Assembly (NCBI GenBank): GCA_002403515.1
Contig: DHHZ01000100.1
Coordinates: 1-36,883, forward strand
DNA length: 36,883 nucleotides
Direction of reading: 5' to 3'
Source: Legionellales bacterium UBA4759
GTDB taxonomy: Bacteria > Pseudomonadota > Gammaproteobacteria > Legionellales > Legionellaceae
This document shows, one piece after another, positions 1-7,828 of this stretch. The stretch's first letter is position 1; every line of letters starts with the position of its first letter. A model generated the notes under the pieces. The model saw nothing but the letters and a program-made list of their open reading frames with translations, was not told the DNA's origin and did not search any database. The position numbers and the translations under genes are program-made.

Positions 1-91
1 TGTGGCTAATTAACCGCATACTATGAATGAATAAACTCATATTAAAGATAGTTTGTTATTTGTTGAATAGCAATTCAATCAGCTGAATAAA

Positions 92-120
92 TTGCTTAAA
101 TAATGGGCGCGTGGTATAAT
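92..120 (+). promoter_or_regulatory. sigma70-type promoter upstream of the 230-aa hypothetical
   Basis: A -35 box TTGCTT (92-97) and a perfect -10 box TATAAT (115-120) are separated by 17 bases, about 40 bases before the ATG at 167. An imperfect palindrome, TTGAAT-AGCA-ATTCAA, lies at 63-78 just upstream and could be an operator, but this is only a guess. Nothing else is visible in positions 1-166. Confidence 0.6.
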
Positions 121-166
121 TAATGATAATTTCAACTGTAGAAACGATAATTTTTTGTGAGATGAT

Positions 167-859
167 ATGTCAAAATCGATAAATTTAATTTATTCAAAAA
201 ATAATTTAGGATTTTTTTCTAATATTTCTATAGTTAAAAGCAAAGTTGAACCGTTTTATAAAAACCCCAAAAATTTTGAATTCGATGATAGGGATCATCG
301 TGAAATCAGCCGTGGGGAAAGCTACGCATTTTGGGATGATTTGAAAGTATTGGTTCAAAATGATCAAGAGATTAGTATTGATAACTTCAAAGAATCCCTC
401 AAACAGCAAGGCATTACAGATGAAAACTTTCAAAATAGAGTGCTTTGGCTTATTCTGCAAAGTAAAATAGGTATTCATTGGTGTATTCCTGGATTAGTAG
501 TTAACCTTTTTAAAGATAAAGACTATTCTCTTTCTATAAAACACCCTATGGTTTCTTTAAATATAAATCATAAAGATGAACTTCTATTAAATTTTTCCGG
601 CACATTAACTAACCTTGATAATAATGAATCATTAAGCTCTTTTAATTCGTGTTTTGTCATTACTCCTGAAATGGTAGCAATTTCAGATTTTTCTTTTACC
701 AAAATCAGTGATAGTCCCATTGCCAATGATTTTTTCCAATTCTTGGAAGATAACCAACATCATTTTTTACAAAGACTGTGGTTATGGATTAAAAGATTTT
801 TTGGTTTTAATACAGAACTTCGTCTTGAAGAATCACCAAAAATTGGGCCCACATTGTAA
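167..859 (+). CDS. hypothetical protein, 230 aa, unknown function
   Basis: I do not recognise this protein. It is a soluble-looking, lysine-, asparagine- and phenylalanine-rich 230-residue product with no signal peptide and no convincing membrane segment. An aromatic, basic patch (RLWLWIKRFFGF) lies near the C-terminus, at about residues 203-214, and could be an amphipathic membrane-binding helix. The start is the ATG at 167; the Shine-Dalgarno sequence is weak, but a good sigma70 promoter precedes it. It ends 12 bases before the convergent neighbour's stop. Orphan, standalone genes of this type in Dot/Icm-bearing genomes are sometimes secreted effectors, but nothing in the sequence proves that here. 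Confidence 0.6.
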   Translation: MSKSINLIYSKNNLGFFSNISIVKSKVEPFYKNPKNFEFDDRDHREISRGESYAFWDDLKVLVQNDQEISIDNFKESLKQQGITDENFQNRVLWLILQSKIGIHWCIPGLVVNLFKDKDYSLSIKHPMVSLNINHKDELLLNFSGTLTNLDNNESLSSFNSCFVITPEMVAISDFSFTKISDSPIANDFFQFLEDNQHHFLQRLWLWIKRFFGFNTELRLEESPKIGPTL

Positions 860-871
860 ACATATAACCCA

Positions 872-1777
872 TCAAAGTGATAGTTTGCTTTCTTTTTCCA
901 TCATATAAATTGCAGCATCGGCCTCATCTTGAGTTGGAAAACGAATACTCATGGGGTCTATTTCTATAGTGCACTCTTTACCTTTTCCCCATTTGAGATG
1001 ATAGACCACCAATTTTGCTACACGTTGGGTTTTATTGAGAAAATGTACTGTGCCAGAAACAATGACCTTATCCGTTAATTGACTTTCTAAGAGTATTTTT
1101 AAAGGTGTTTCAACTTTAAAAAGAGTATCAAAATTACTAGCAGCGGTGGCTGCATCAAGATTTTCTTTAGACTGTTTTCCAGATAAAGACCAGGCACGTC
1201 GATGAGCCCAATGAAACTTTACTTTCTCTTGGGTTTGATGAATTATTTCTGCTCCAAAAATAGATAGATATTGACGTGCACTTATATCTTTCATCACTTT
1301 TGTTTGTGTAATAGGGCGAGGTATGTTTCTTTTTATCTCAGTCATTGAAACTGAAAAGGTAAAATCTTCGGAATTACTATCGACTCCAAAGCTTAGCTTT
1401 TTTTTGACTGATTGGGCTTCTTTTTTAGAAAACTTAGGATTAAAACGGATGCGATCAGGGGAGTCTTTCTCACTTCCAGGGCTCATTTCACGCCACACTG
1501 AAAATTGCTTGCTATGCATGACTCTTACATAAGTTTTATTTTGAGAATTGCGACCTTTTAATTTTCCAAAAGTGCTGTATGAGAAATCTTTAAGTGGACT
1601 AAAGTTTTTTTCAAAAGAAGTTCTATCTTCAGCAAAGTGTTCAATCTCTGTAGGGGATAAAGCAGAATTATCTTGTCTTAAAAATTTAATGCGAGTCTTT
1701 TTTGTACTGAGAAAATTTTTGAGTTTATGAAAAGAAGAAAAAGGCTTTTTTTTGTTATTTGTTTTGAGTATCGACAT
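872..1777 (-). CDS. hypothetical protein, 301 aa, basic N-terminus
   Basis: I do not recognise this protein. The first 35 or so residues are very rich in lysine and arginine (for example NNKKKPF, STKKTRIKF). The rest is a soluble, mixed alpha/beta-looking sequence with no signal peptide or membrane helix. The C-terminus (YMMEKESKLSL) carries charged residues followed by a short hydrophobic end, loosely like Dot/Icm translocation signals, though this is weak evidence. It begins 26 bases after the sodC stop on the same strand with no obvious ribosome site or promoter in the gap, so it may be co-transcribed with sodC. It could be a lineage-specific effector or an unrelated orphan. Confidence 0.6.
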   Translation of the reverse strand: MSILKTNNKKKPFSSFHKLKNFLSTKKTRIKFLRQDNSALSPTEIEHFAEDRTSFEKNFSPLKDFSYSTFGKLKGRNSQNKTYVRVMHSKQFSVWREMSPGSEKDSPDRIRFNPKFSKKEAQSVKKKLSFGVDSNSEDFTFSVSMTEIKRNIPRPITQTKVMKDISARQYLSIFGAEIIHQTQEKVKFHWAHRRAWSLSGKQSKENLDAATAASNFDTLFKVETPLKILLESQLTDKVIVSGTVHFLNKTQRVAKLVVYHLKWGKGKECTIEIDPMSIRFPTQDEADAAIYMMEKESKLSL

Positions 1778-1803
1778 TATTAATTATTTTTTTATGTTAA
1801 TTT

Positions 1804-2289
1804 TTAGGGCAGGATGATACCACAAGCGATCCTTGTTTCGCCACCACCTAGGCTCGGATTATCAGAATAATTATCGCCTTTGGCATGAATGATGATGGAT
1901 TTTTTTTCTAACATCTGAATTTTTAATTTGGGTGCTAAAATGGGTGTTGAAGCATCCCCGTTTTTATTGACATAAAGCGCGGGTAAATCACCCAAGTGAC
2001 CGCCTTGGTAAGGACCTTGATGAGTATTTGTCTTTTGTGGATCAAAATGTCCGCCTGCATCTGCGCCTTGATTTGCACAACTTGGATTTTCATGCACATG
2101 TAAGCCATGCAGTCCTTCGGGTAAACCATTGAGATGCGGCGTGATTAAAAGTCCATAGGGCGTATCTTTAAGATGAATATGACCATAAGAGGTAGTCGTG
2201 TTTTGAGTAGAATAAATTTTAACTTCAATGGCGTTGGCAAATAGCGGACTCATGAACAGACTAAAAGCAAGTGTTATTATTTTTTTCAT
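1804..2289 (-). CDS. sodC: periplasmic Cu/Zn superoxide dismutase
   Basis: Converts superoxide to peroxide and oxygen in the periplasm. An N-terminal signal peptide (MKKIITLAFSLF..., cleavage likely after FANA) is followed by the family's metal-site motifs: GLHGLHVHEN with copper-ligand histidines, GGHFDP and HLGDLP around the bridging and zinc ligands, and the C-terminal HAKGDNYSDNP...GGGETRIACG with the last copper histidine and the structural disulfide cysteine. The mature length of roughly 140 residues is normal. I use the ATG at 2289; an in-frame TTG at 2301 would add four residues but lies too far from the hydrophobic core to be preferred. A perfect TTGACA -35 lies upstream. A role in resisting host oxidative burst is plausible for an intracellular bacterium but is inference. 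Confidence 0.93.
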   Translation of the reverse strand: MKKIITLAFSLFMSPLFANAIEVKIYSTQNTTTSYGHIHLKDTPYGLLITPHLNGLPEGLHGLHVHENPSCANQGADAGGHFDPQKTNTHQGPYQGGHLGDLPALYVNKNGDASTPILAPKLKIQMLEKKSIIIHAKGDNYSDNPSLGGGETRIACGIILP

Positions 2290-2318
2290 TTTATGCTGCA
2301 ATTAAAGGTCTTTTATTA

Positions 2319-2347
2319 AAGTTAAATAAAATTTGATAGAATGTCAA
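2319..2347 (-). promoter_or_regulatory. probable sodC promoter
   Basis: On the minus strand there is a perfect -35 TTGACA (2342-2347), then 17 bases, then TAACTT (2319-2324) as a poor -10. It lies about 30 bases ahead of the sodC ATG. The -35 is strong and the -10 is the uncertain part. Confidence 0.45.
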
Positions 2348-2378
2348 TCTACAATATCAAATGTTTTGGTATTTTTTG

Positions 2379-2406
2379 TTGTCATTTTGTGCTTTTTCAA
2401 TATAAT
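2379..2406 (+). promoter_or_regulatory. promoter of the petABC operon
   Basis: TTGTCA (2379-2384), a 16-base spacer and a perfect TATAAT (2401-2406) lie 30 bases upstream of the petA ATG. It is back to back with the sodC promoter in the same 150-base divergent gap. Confidence 0.65.
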
Positions 2407-2436
2407 ATTAACTTTGGTTAAAGTTCGATAAATTTT

Positions 2437-2982
2437 ATGTGTTCAGAACTTGATTTATCACGTCGACAGTTTTTGCAAAAGGCCCTGGTATCTTTGGTAT
2501 CACTGGGTTTTTTAGCAACACTTTTTCCTTTTTTAAGATCTTGGATGCCCTCCCAAAAAACATTGTTGAATGAAGCGCCTGTTTCAATTGATATATCCAG
2601 TTTAGAACCAGGGGATTTGATGACGGTGATTTGGCAAGGTAAACCAGTGTGGATTTTGCGACGCACCCAGGAAATGTTAAAATTATTAAGCGTAAATAAT
2701 CCATCTTTGCGCGATCCTTTGTCTTTACAGTCTCATCAACCTAAAGATTTAACCAATCCATGGCGCTCAATCAGCGATGAATATTTTGTCGCCTTGGCTC
2801 AATGCACGCATATGGGTTGTATTCCTTTGTTTAAACAAAAAGAATTTTTATGTCCTTGTCATGGTTCTCGTTTTGATTTGGCAGGGCGTGTCGTAAAAAA
2901 CGTACCAGCTCCCAGAAATCTGGATATTCCCCCATATCATTTTTTAAATGGTGGAAAGACGATTGTCATAGGTGAAGAATGA
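2437..2982 (+). CDS. petA: ubiquinol-cytochrome c reductase Rieske iron-sulfur subunit
   Basis: The Rieske subunit of the bc1 complex passes electrons from quinol at the Qo site to cytochrome c1. The N-terminus holds a twin-arginine-like motif (SRRQFLQK) followed by a hydrophobic anchor (about residues 17-34), consistent with Tat-dependent insertion. The [2Fe-2S] cluster motifs CTHMGC and CPCHGSRFD are intact and correctly spaced, giving two Cys and two His ligands plus the disulfide pair. At 181 residues it is slightly short for the family. The last codons overlap the petB start (ATGA), indicating translational coupling. No clear Shine-Dalgarno precedes the ATG at 2437. Confidence 0.95.
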   Translation: MCSELDLSRRQFLQKALVSLVSLGFLATLFPFLRSWMPSQKTLLNEAPVSIDISSLEPGDLMTVIWQGKPVWILRRTQEMLKLLSVNNPSLRDPLSLQSHQPKDLTNPWRSISDEYFVALAQCTHMGCIPLFKQKEFLCPCHGSRFDLAGRVVKNVPAPRNLDIPPYHFLNGGKTIVIGEE

Positions 2983-4124
2983 TTCGTTCAAAAATTGAAA
3001 AGCGTTTTCCAATTCAGCAGTTTTTACAAAAACATCTATGGTCTTACCAAGTGCCATCCACATTAAACTTTTGGTATGTTTTTGGCTTAATTGCCCTGTT
3101 GTTGGTGGTGAATCAATTTATCAGTGGTTTGTGGTTGGTGATGTTTTATATCCCAACCATTGCAGAAGCCTTTTCATCGGTACAAGAATTAATGCATCAG
3201 GTCTCAGCTGGATGGTTTATTCGTTATTTACATACTACAGGCGCTTCATTTTTATTTATTACTTTATACCTACATATGTTTCGAGCATTTTTATACGGTT
3301 CTTATCAAAGACCTCGAGAAGTCGTTTGGTTTTTAGGTGTTTTATTGTGGCTTGTAATGATGCTCGAGGCTTTTATGGGTTATGTCTTGCCTTGGGGGCA
3401 AATGTCTTATTGGGGGGCTCAGGTGGTCACTTCTGCATTAGATGGCATTCCTGGCATTGGGACCACTTTAAAATATTGGTTGCGGGGGGCTCAACAAGTC
3501 GGGCAGCCACTGCTGCAGCGTTTTTATGCTTTTCATATCATTTTATTGCCTTTTGTGATGTTTATTTTAGTTAAATTACACATTGTTGCGATTCGTTGTG
3601 TCGGTTCAAGTGAGCCTATAGAACCTGCAAAACCCAGCCCTAAAATTCCATTTATTCCCAATCATTTGGCCAAAGAGTCATTGCCATTGAGTATTTTTGT
3701 TTTATTGTTTTTTTTCGTTATTTTTTTCTGGCCATCGGTGGGCGGTTTATTTATTGAGGGGATTAATCAAGAACCTGCCAATATATTGCAAACACCCAGC
3801 CCAATTCATCCGCCATGGTATTTGACGCCTTATTTTGCCATGTTAAGAGCGGTTCCTAATTTGAGTTGGGGGCTTTTATTAACGCTTAGTGCCTTGTGTT
3901 GTTTTTTTCTATTACCACTATTGGATAAAAGTAAGTTTCGTGTTTTGCACCTAAAAAATAGTATCCATCGCTATATGGTTTATATTTTTTGGTTAAACTT
4001 TCTGGTTTTAGGTGTATTGGGTTGGTATGAAGTAAGCGATTGGCGATTGATAATCGCAAGGTGCGCTAGTTTTTTCTATTTTGCTTTTTTTATACTGATG
4101 CCATGGTATAGCCAAAAGGACTGA
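2979..4124 (+). CDS. petB: cytochrome b of the bc1 complex
   Basis: The quinol-oxidising, di-heme membrane core of complex III, at 381 residues with about eight transmembrane helices. Heme-ligand histidines are seen in the second helix (RYLHTTG and LYLHMF) and fourth helix (FYAFHII and VKLHIVAI). The Qo-site loop motif, normally Pro-Glu-Trp-Tyr, reads Pro-Pro-Trp-Tyr here (residues 278-281; codons CCG CCA TGG TAT at 3810-3821), so the glutamate thought to take part in quinol deprotonation is replaced by proline. The reading frame is otherwise intact. It overlaps petA by four bases and is followed after five bases by petC. Confidence 0.95.
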   Translation: MIRSKIEKRFPIQQFLQKHLWSYQVPSTLNFWYVFGLIALLLVVNQFISGLWLVMFYIPTIAEAFSSVQELMHQVSAGWFIRYLHTTGASFLFITLYLHMFRAFLYGSYQRPREVVWFLGVLLWLVMMLEAFMGYVLPWGQMSYWGAQVVTSALDGIPGIGTTLKYWLRGAQQVGQPLLQRFYAFHIILLPFVMFILVKLHIVAIRCVGSSEPIEPAKPSPKIPFIPNHLAKESLPLSIFVLLFFFVIFFWPSVGGLFIEGINQEPANILQTPSPIHPPWYLTPYFAMLRAVPNLSWGLLLTLSALCCFFLLPLLDKSKFRVLHLKNSIHRYMVYIFWLNFLVLGVLGWYEVSDWRLIIARCASFFYFAFFILMPWYSQKD

Positions 4125-4129
4125 GGGCA

Positions 4130-4657
4130 ATGATAAAATACGTATTTTTATGCTTATGGAGTATTTTAAGTTGGGGCAATCCTCACATTGAGCAAGGTAA
4201 AAACTATTTTTTCAGCTACTGTAGTGGTTGTCATAGTTTGCAATATGGTCCAGCCTCTTCAATTCATCGAACAAATTTAGTAGCCGCTGATGCAGAAAAA
4301 TGGTTTGGTAGAACGCCACCAGATTTGTCGTTAATCACTTTAAAATATTCAAAAAAATGGTTGGTTCAGTATCTGGTTGGTTTTTATCCCGAGCCTAAAG
4401 GTCGCTTTGGGGTTAATAATTATATTTATCCGAATGTTATGATGCCAAACGTTTTGGCCAGTTCTAATCACTTGGGTTTGCCAAACAAAGATGATAAGAT
4501 AAATTTAGAAAAAATTGCCAGTGATATTGCAGATTATTTAGATGATATCGCCCAACCAGAACGGGACACACGTTATTTTTGGGGAACGATAGTCTTATTT
4601 TTTTGTATAATTGGCGTTGTTATCGCAGCAATTTTAAATAAGTTTTATAAAAAATGA
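4130..4657 (+). CDS. petC: cytochrome c1, short form
   Basis: The heme c subunit of complex III. A short N-terminal hydrophobic export signal precedes a CSGCH heme-binding motif (residues 31-35). The family blocks TPPDLSLI and YPNVMMPNVL (likely carrying the axial methionine) follow, and a C-terminal membrane anchor (about residues 150-170, ending NKFYKK) closes the protein. At 175 residues it is clearly shorter than the roughly 240 usual in proteobacteria; the missing part is the variable region between the heme motif and the PDL block. The context (third gene of petABC) makes the assignment firm. Shine-Dalgarno-like AAGGA (4116-4120) precedes the ATG at 4130. Confidence 0.9.
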   Translation: MIKYVFLCLWSILSWGNPHIEQGKNYFFSYCSGCHSLQYGPASSIHRTNLVAADAEKWFGRTPPDLSLITLKYSKKWLVQYLVGFYPEPKGRFGVNNYIYPNVMMPNVLASSNHLGLPNKDDKINLEKIASDIADYLDDIAQPERDTRYFWGTIVLFFCIIGVVIAAILNKFYKK

Positions 4658-4686
4658 TGTTTTTTTAATAAATTGGCTTTACTTTG

Positions 4687-4695
4687 TGGTAGAAT
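4687..4695 (+). promoter_or_regulatory. possible extended -10 promoter for sspAB
   Basis: TG-g-TAGAAT at 4687-4695 matches an extended -10 element about 48 bases before the sspA start, without a recognisable -35. It lies in the 85-base gap after petC, so sspA may have its own transcript as well as read-through. Confidence 0.35.
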
Positions 4696-4742
4696 AGCTT
4701 TTTTATTTATCTATCCTTAGATGACCTTTGGAGATTTGCTCA

Positions 4743-5363
4743 ATGGCTATAGTGACCAAACGAACCGTAATGACTTTATATACTGATCAATCCGATGTAT
4801 ATAGTCATCAGGTGAGAATCGTTCTTGCTGAAAAAGGCGTGAATGTTGATATCGTTTCTGTTGATCCAAAAAATCCTTCAGAAGATTTATTAAATTTAAA
4901 CCCTTATGGTACTGTTCCTACACTTTTAGACAGAGATTTAGTTTTATTTGAATCTCGTATTATTATGGAATACCTTGATGAGCGTTTCCCTCATCCGCCA
5001 TTACTTCCAGTATATCCAGTAGCTCGTGCAGAAAGCCGCAAAATGATGTATCGCATTGAGCATGATTGGTATCAATTGATGGATGCAATCAATCTCTCAC
5101 AAAATATTGAACAAGCTCAAGCAGATTTAAAAGATAGTTTAATGTCTTTAGAGCCTGTATTTTTAGACAAGCCTTATTTTTTAAGTGATGAGTTTTCTCT
5201 CTTGGATTGTACCATGGCGCCATTATTATGGAGATTGCCAGTTTTAGGGGTTGAAATACCTGCAAGTTGTAAAGGATTACATGCTTATATGCAACGTTTA
5301 TTTCAAAGAGAGTCTTTTAAAACTAGCTTAACCGAAACTGAAAAACAAATGAGAGTCGCATGA
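4743..5363 (+). CDS. sspA: stringent starvation protein A (GST-fold RNA polymerase partner)
   Basis: SspA binds RNA polymerase and modulates transcription under stress and starvation. The thioredoxin-like N-terminal half (LYTDQSDVYSHQVRIVLAEKG; NPYGTVPTLLDRDLVLFES; IMEYLDERFPHPPLLP) and the all-helical GST C-terminal half match SspA rather than catalytic GSTs. I start at the ATG at 4743 because GGAG lies nine bases upstream (4730-4733); an in-frame TTG at 4728 would sit on top of that ribosome site. The stop overlaps the sspB start by four bases, the classic sspAB operon found downstream of petABC in many gammaproteobacteria. Confidence 0.93.
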   Translation: MAIVTKRTVMTLYTDQSDVYSHQVRIVLAEKGVNVDIVSVDPKNPSEDLLNLNPYGTVPTLLDRDLVLFESRIIMEYLDERFPHPPLLPVYPVARAESRKMMYRIEHDWYQLMDAINLSQNIEQAQADLKDSLMSLEPVFLDKPYFLSDEFSLLDCTMAPLLWRLPVLGVEIPASCKGLHAYMQRLFQRESFKTSLTETEKQMRVA

Positions 5364-5761
5364 AATCTAAAAAGCCTTATTTATTAAGAGCCTATTATGA
5401 TTGGATCTCTGACAATCAGTTGACACCTTATCTTTTGGTGAATGCAACATATCCACAAGTGACTGTTCCAACTCAGTATGTTCGTGATGGGAAGATTGTA
5501 TTGGATATTTCTGCTGCTGCTTGTCGAGGTTTAGATATTAGTAGTGCAAACGTCCAATTTTCTGCGCGTTTCGCTGGTCAATTGATGCAAATTCATTTGC
5601 CCTTGGGTTCAATCCAAGCAATTTATGCAAAAGAAAACAGTGAAGGGATGACTTTTCAACCTGAGGACTTTGATGTCATTGAGCCTCAATTAGAAAATAA
5701 TAATAATATTAAAAAGCCATTTTTATCCATTGTTAGGAAAAATGACCCACAAAAATCTTGA
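5360..5761 (+). CDS. sspB: ClpXP adaptor protein SspB
   Basis: SspB delivers ssrA-tagged and other substrates to the ClpXP protease. The protein has the family N-terminal segment (KPYLLRAYYDWISDNQLTPYLLVNATYP), the strand block VQFSARFAGQLMQIHLPLGSIQAIYAKEN split by usual spacing, and a C-terminal tail that should hold the ClpX-binding peptide. The 133-residue length is normal to slightly short. It overlaps sspA by four bases and nnr by 20 bases. Confidence 0.93.
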   Translation: MKSKKPYLLRAYYDWISDNQLTPYLLVNATYPQVTVPTQYVRDGKIVLDISAAACRGLDISSANVQFSARFAGQLMQIHLPLGSIQAIYAKENSEGMTFQPEDFDVIEPQLENNNNIKKPFLSIVRKNDPQKS

Positions 5762-7229
5762 TGGTTTAATTGATTTATCACTCTGGCATGTTTTACAAAA
5801 AAAACATGCCTCCTCTTCACTTGTGTCTAAGAAGTCACCTCATCAAATTTTCTCGAGAAAAGTTTTAGAGTTTATTCAACAACTTTTTGAACCGCCACCA
5901 CCAACCAGATTGGCTGTTTGCTGTGGTGATGAAGCACGTTTTCCAGAAGTTTTTGCGCTCATTCAACATGGGGTTGCTTTTGAATGGGATTTGGATATTT
6001 ATGTGTTGCCATCTTTAGAAAAAAAGTGGCTGGCCTTTATCAAATCTTTATCTTGCGTTCTTAGTATTCATTTTTCTAGTCAGTTGTTGGAAGAAAAAAA
6101 TTATTTTTGCGTCATTGATTGCATTGCGCCAATTGATGAATCGTCTCTAGATGATGAATATTTGCAAATGATTGCCTCGGTGAATTCTAAAACCAATTTG
6201 ATAATTGCATTAGATATTCCCTCAGGACTGAATCCAAATACCGGTTATCATCGTCAAGTCGAGGTTGTTGATGCCAATATCACCTTGTGTCGTTATGCTT
6301 ATTTTCAAGGGCTTTATACTGGGGTTGCGAGAGAGTATGTCGGAGCTCCTGCCATTTTGATGCCCGAATGGCCAATGGTTTTAGATTTTACCAGTTATTT
6401 GCTAACAGAGGAGTATATATCCTCTATATGGCCACAACGACAAGCTTTTGCTTATAAAGGAGCATTCAAACGAGTCAAAGTGCTGGCAGGGCAAAAGTCG
6501 ATGTTTGGAGCGAGTGTGTTGGCTGCTTATGCTGCACTGGTGATGGGCGCGGGTTGGGTTGAGGTGTATTACCAAGACGGGATTGCCCCTCCATATGGAG
6601 AATTACCAGAAATTATTTGGCACCCGGTAAGTGCTCTAGAAGAAATTAAACAAGGCATTGAACCCGACGATATCATCATTGTTGGACCAGGCTTGGGTTT
6701 TGGTGATTGGGGCCAAAAAATTTGGTCTTGGGTGAAAGATTTGCCCAATACCATGGTGGTCGATGCCAGTGCTTTAAATTATCTTGCTAAAGAAAATTTA
6801 AAACGAGACAATTGGGTGATTACACCTCATCCTGGTGAAGCGGCAGAACTTTTGGGTCAAACGCCCCAAGATATCCAGAAAAATCGTTTTAATGCTATTC
6901 AAACCTTGCAAGAAAAATACCATGCGACTGTTATCCTGAAGGGCTCGGGAACTTTGGTTTTGGGTAAAAAGTCCCCAATTTTAATTTGTCCGCTAGGGAA
7001 TGCCGGAATGGCAACCCCTGGAATGGGTGATGTTTTAACAGGTTTAGTTGCAGGATGTCTTGCGCAAATGGAAAACTCATTTGAAGCTGCAAGCCTTGCA
7101 GTTTGGTTGCATGCGAGTGCAGGCGATCAGGTGATAGAACAAAATCCAGCCATGATTGTCAGACCCAAAAGATTAATCAAAGAACTACAGAATCACATGC
7201 AGGATTTTTTATCAAGCGAAACTCAATGA
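5742..7229 (+). CDS. nnr: bifunctional NAD(P)H-hydrate repair enzyme, with degenerate epimerase domain
   Basis: Repairs damaged (hydrated) NADH and NADPH. The C-terminal half (from about residue 240) is a clear ADP/ATP-dependent NAD(P)HX dehydratase: GASVLAAYAALVMGAG, GPGLG, VVDASALNYLA, ITPHPGEAAELLG, VILKGSGTLV and the catalytic-region GNAGMATPGMGDVLTG are all present. The N-terminal half should be the NAD(P)HX epimerase. It retains ALDIPSGLN and the ADxT-like DANITLC block, but where the family has the glycine/asparagine-rich GNNGGDG loop it reads CCGDEARFPEV, so this domain may be inactive. The start is the ATG at 5742 with TAGGA just upstream, inside the end of sspB. It commonly sits before tsaE, as here. 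Confidence 0.9.
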   Translation: MTHKNLDGLIDLSLWHVLQKKHASSSLVSKKSPHQIFSRKVLEFIQQLFEPPPPTRLAVCCGDEARFPEVFALIQHGVAFEWDLDIYVLPSLEKKWLAFIKSLSCVLSIHFSSQLLEEKNYFCVIDCIAPIDESSLDDEYLQMIASVNSKTNLIIALDIPSGLNPNTGYHRQVEVVDANITLCRYAYFQGLYTGVAREYVGAPAILMPEWPMVLDFTSYLLTEEYISSIWPQRQAFAYKGAFKRVKVLAGQKSMFGASVLAAYAALVMGAGWVEVYYQDGIAPPYGELPEIIWHPVSALEEIKQGIEPDDIIIVGPGLGFGDWGQKIWSWVKDLPNTMVVDASALNYLAKENLKRDNWVITPHPGEAAELLGQTPQDIQKNRFNAIQTLQEKYHATVILKGSGTLVLGKKSPILICPLGNAGMATPGMGDVLTGLVAGCLAQMENSFEAASLAVWLHASAGDQVIEQNPAMIVRPKRLIKELQNHMQDFLSSETQ

Positions 7230-7295
7230 TGTAGATACAGAGTGCTTGTTTAATCAAGATTGCTGCTGTAACATCTGGTTTATTCAATCAGATAA

Positions 7296-7311
7296 CCCCT
7301 AGCTTTAGGGG
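7296..7311. other. GC-rich hairpin in the nnr-tsaE gap
   Basis: CCCCTA (7296-7301), loop GCTT, TAGGGG (7306-7311) form a six-pair, mostly GC stem within the 131-base spacer between nnr and tsaE. There is no T-run after it on the plus strand, so it is not a standard rho-independent terminator for nnr. It could be a transcript-processing or attenuation structure. Confidence 0.35.
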
Positions 7312-7360
7312 GGTAGCAAAAAACGCTCCTTGTAGCAAAGACATTTAAGAGGTCAAGCAA

Positions 7361-7828
7361 ATGAATTACTATTTAGCTTCTCCTGAGGCAACTGATGAGT
7401 TAGGAAAAAAACTTGCCAAAATTATTAAAGCTCCATTGGTGATTGGTTTCAAAGGAGAAATTGGCAGGGGTAAAACCAGCCTCATTCGAGCTATGTTACG
7501 AGAATTAGGGGTTAAATCGGCTATTAAAAGCCCCACATTTAATTTGGTGGAAACTTATCAAACGGCAGTTGGGACTATCCATCATTTTGATTTATATCGT
7601 TTGAACTCAGTTTATGATTTAGAGGATTTGGGCTTTCGAGATTATTTGGAAGCATCAGAAATCTCTTGTATAGAATGGCCTGAGAATGCACCATTACTTT
7701 GCCAGTTATTGGACATCGTTATAGAAATTAATTTATCTAATCAGGGGGATGGGCGAGAGGTATTGATAAACTCCCAAACTGATTTGGGAGAAAAGATGAT
7801 AAAAAAATTAATGGAACTGACATGTTAA
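7361..7828 (+). CDS. tsaE: tRNA t6A threonylcarbamoyl transfer ATPase TsaE
   Basis: An essential P-loop ATPase that works with TsaB and TsaD to make N6-threonylcarbamoyladenosine at position 37 of ANN-decoding tRNAs. It shows the Walker A GEIGRGKTSLIRA, then SPTFNLVETY, the switch-like HFDLYRL, EDLGFRDYL and the CIEWPE block, all in the normal order over 155 residues. AGAGG lies nine bases before the ATG. It overlaps amiC by seven bases, the common tsaE-amiB/C-mutL-miaA order. Confidence 0.94.
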   Translation: MNYYLASPEATDELGKKLAKIIKAPLVIGFKGEIGRGKTSLIRAMLRELGVKSAIKSPTFNLVETYQTAVGTIHHFDLYRLNSVYDLEDLGFRDYLEASEISCIEWPENAPLLCQLLDIVIEINLSNQGDGREVLINSQTDLGEKMIKKLMELTC

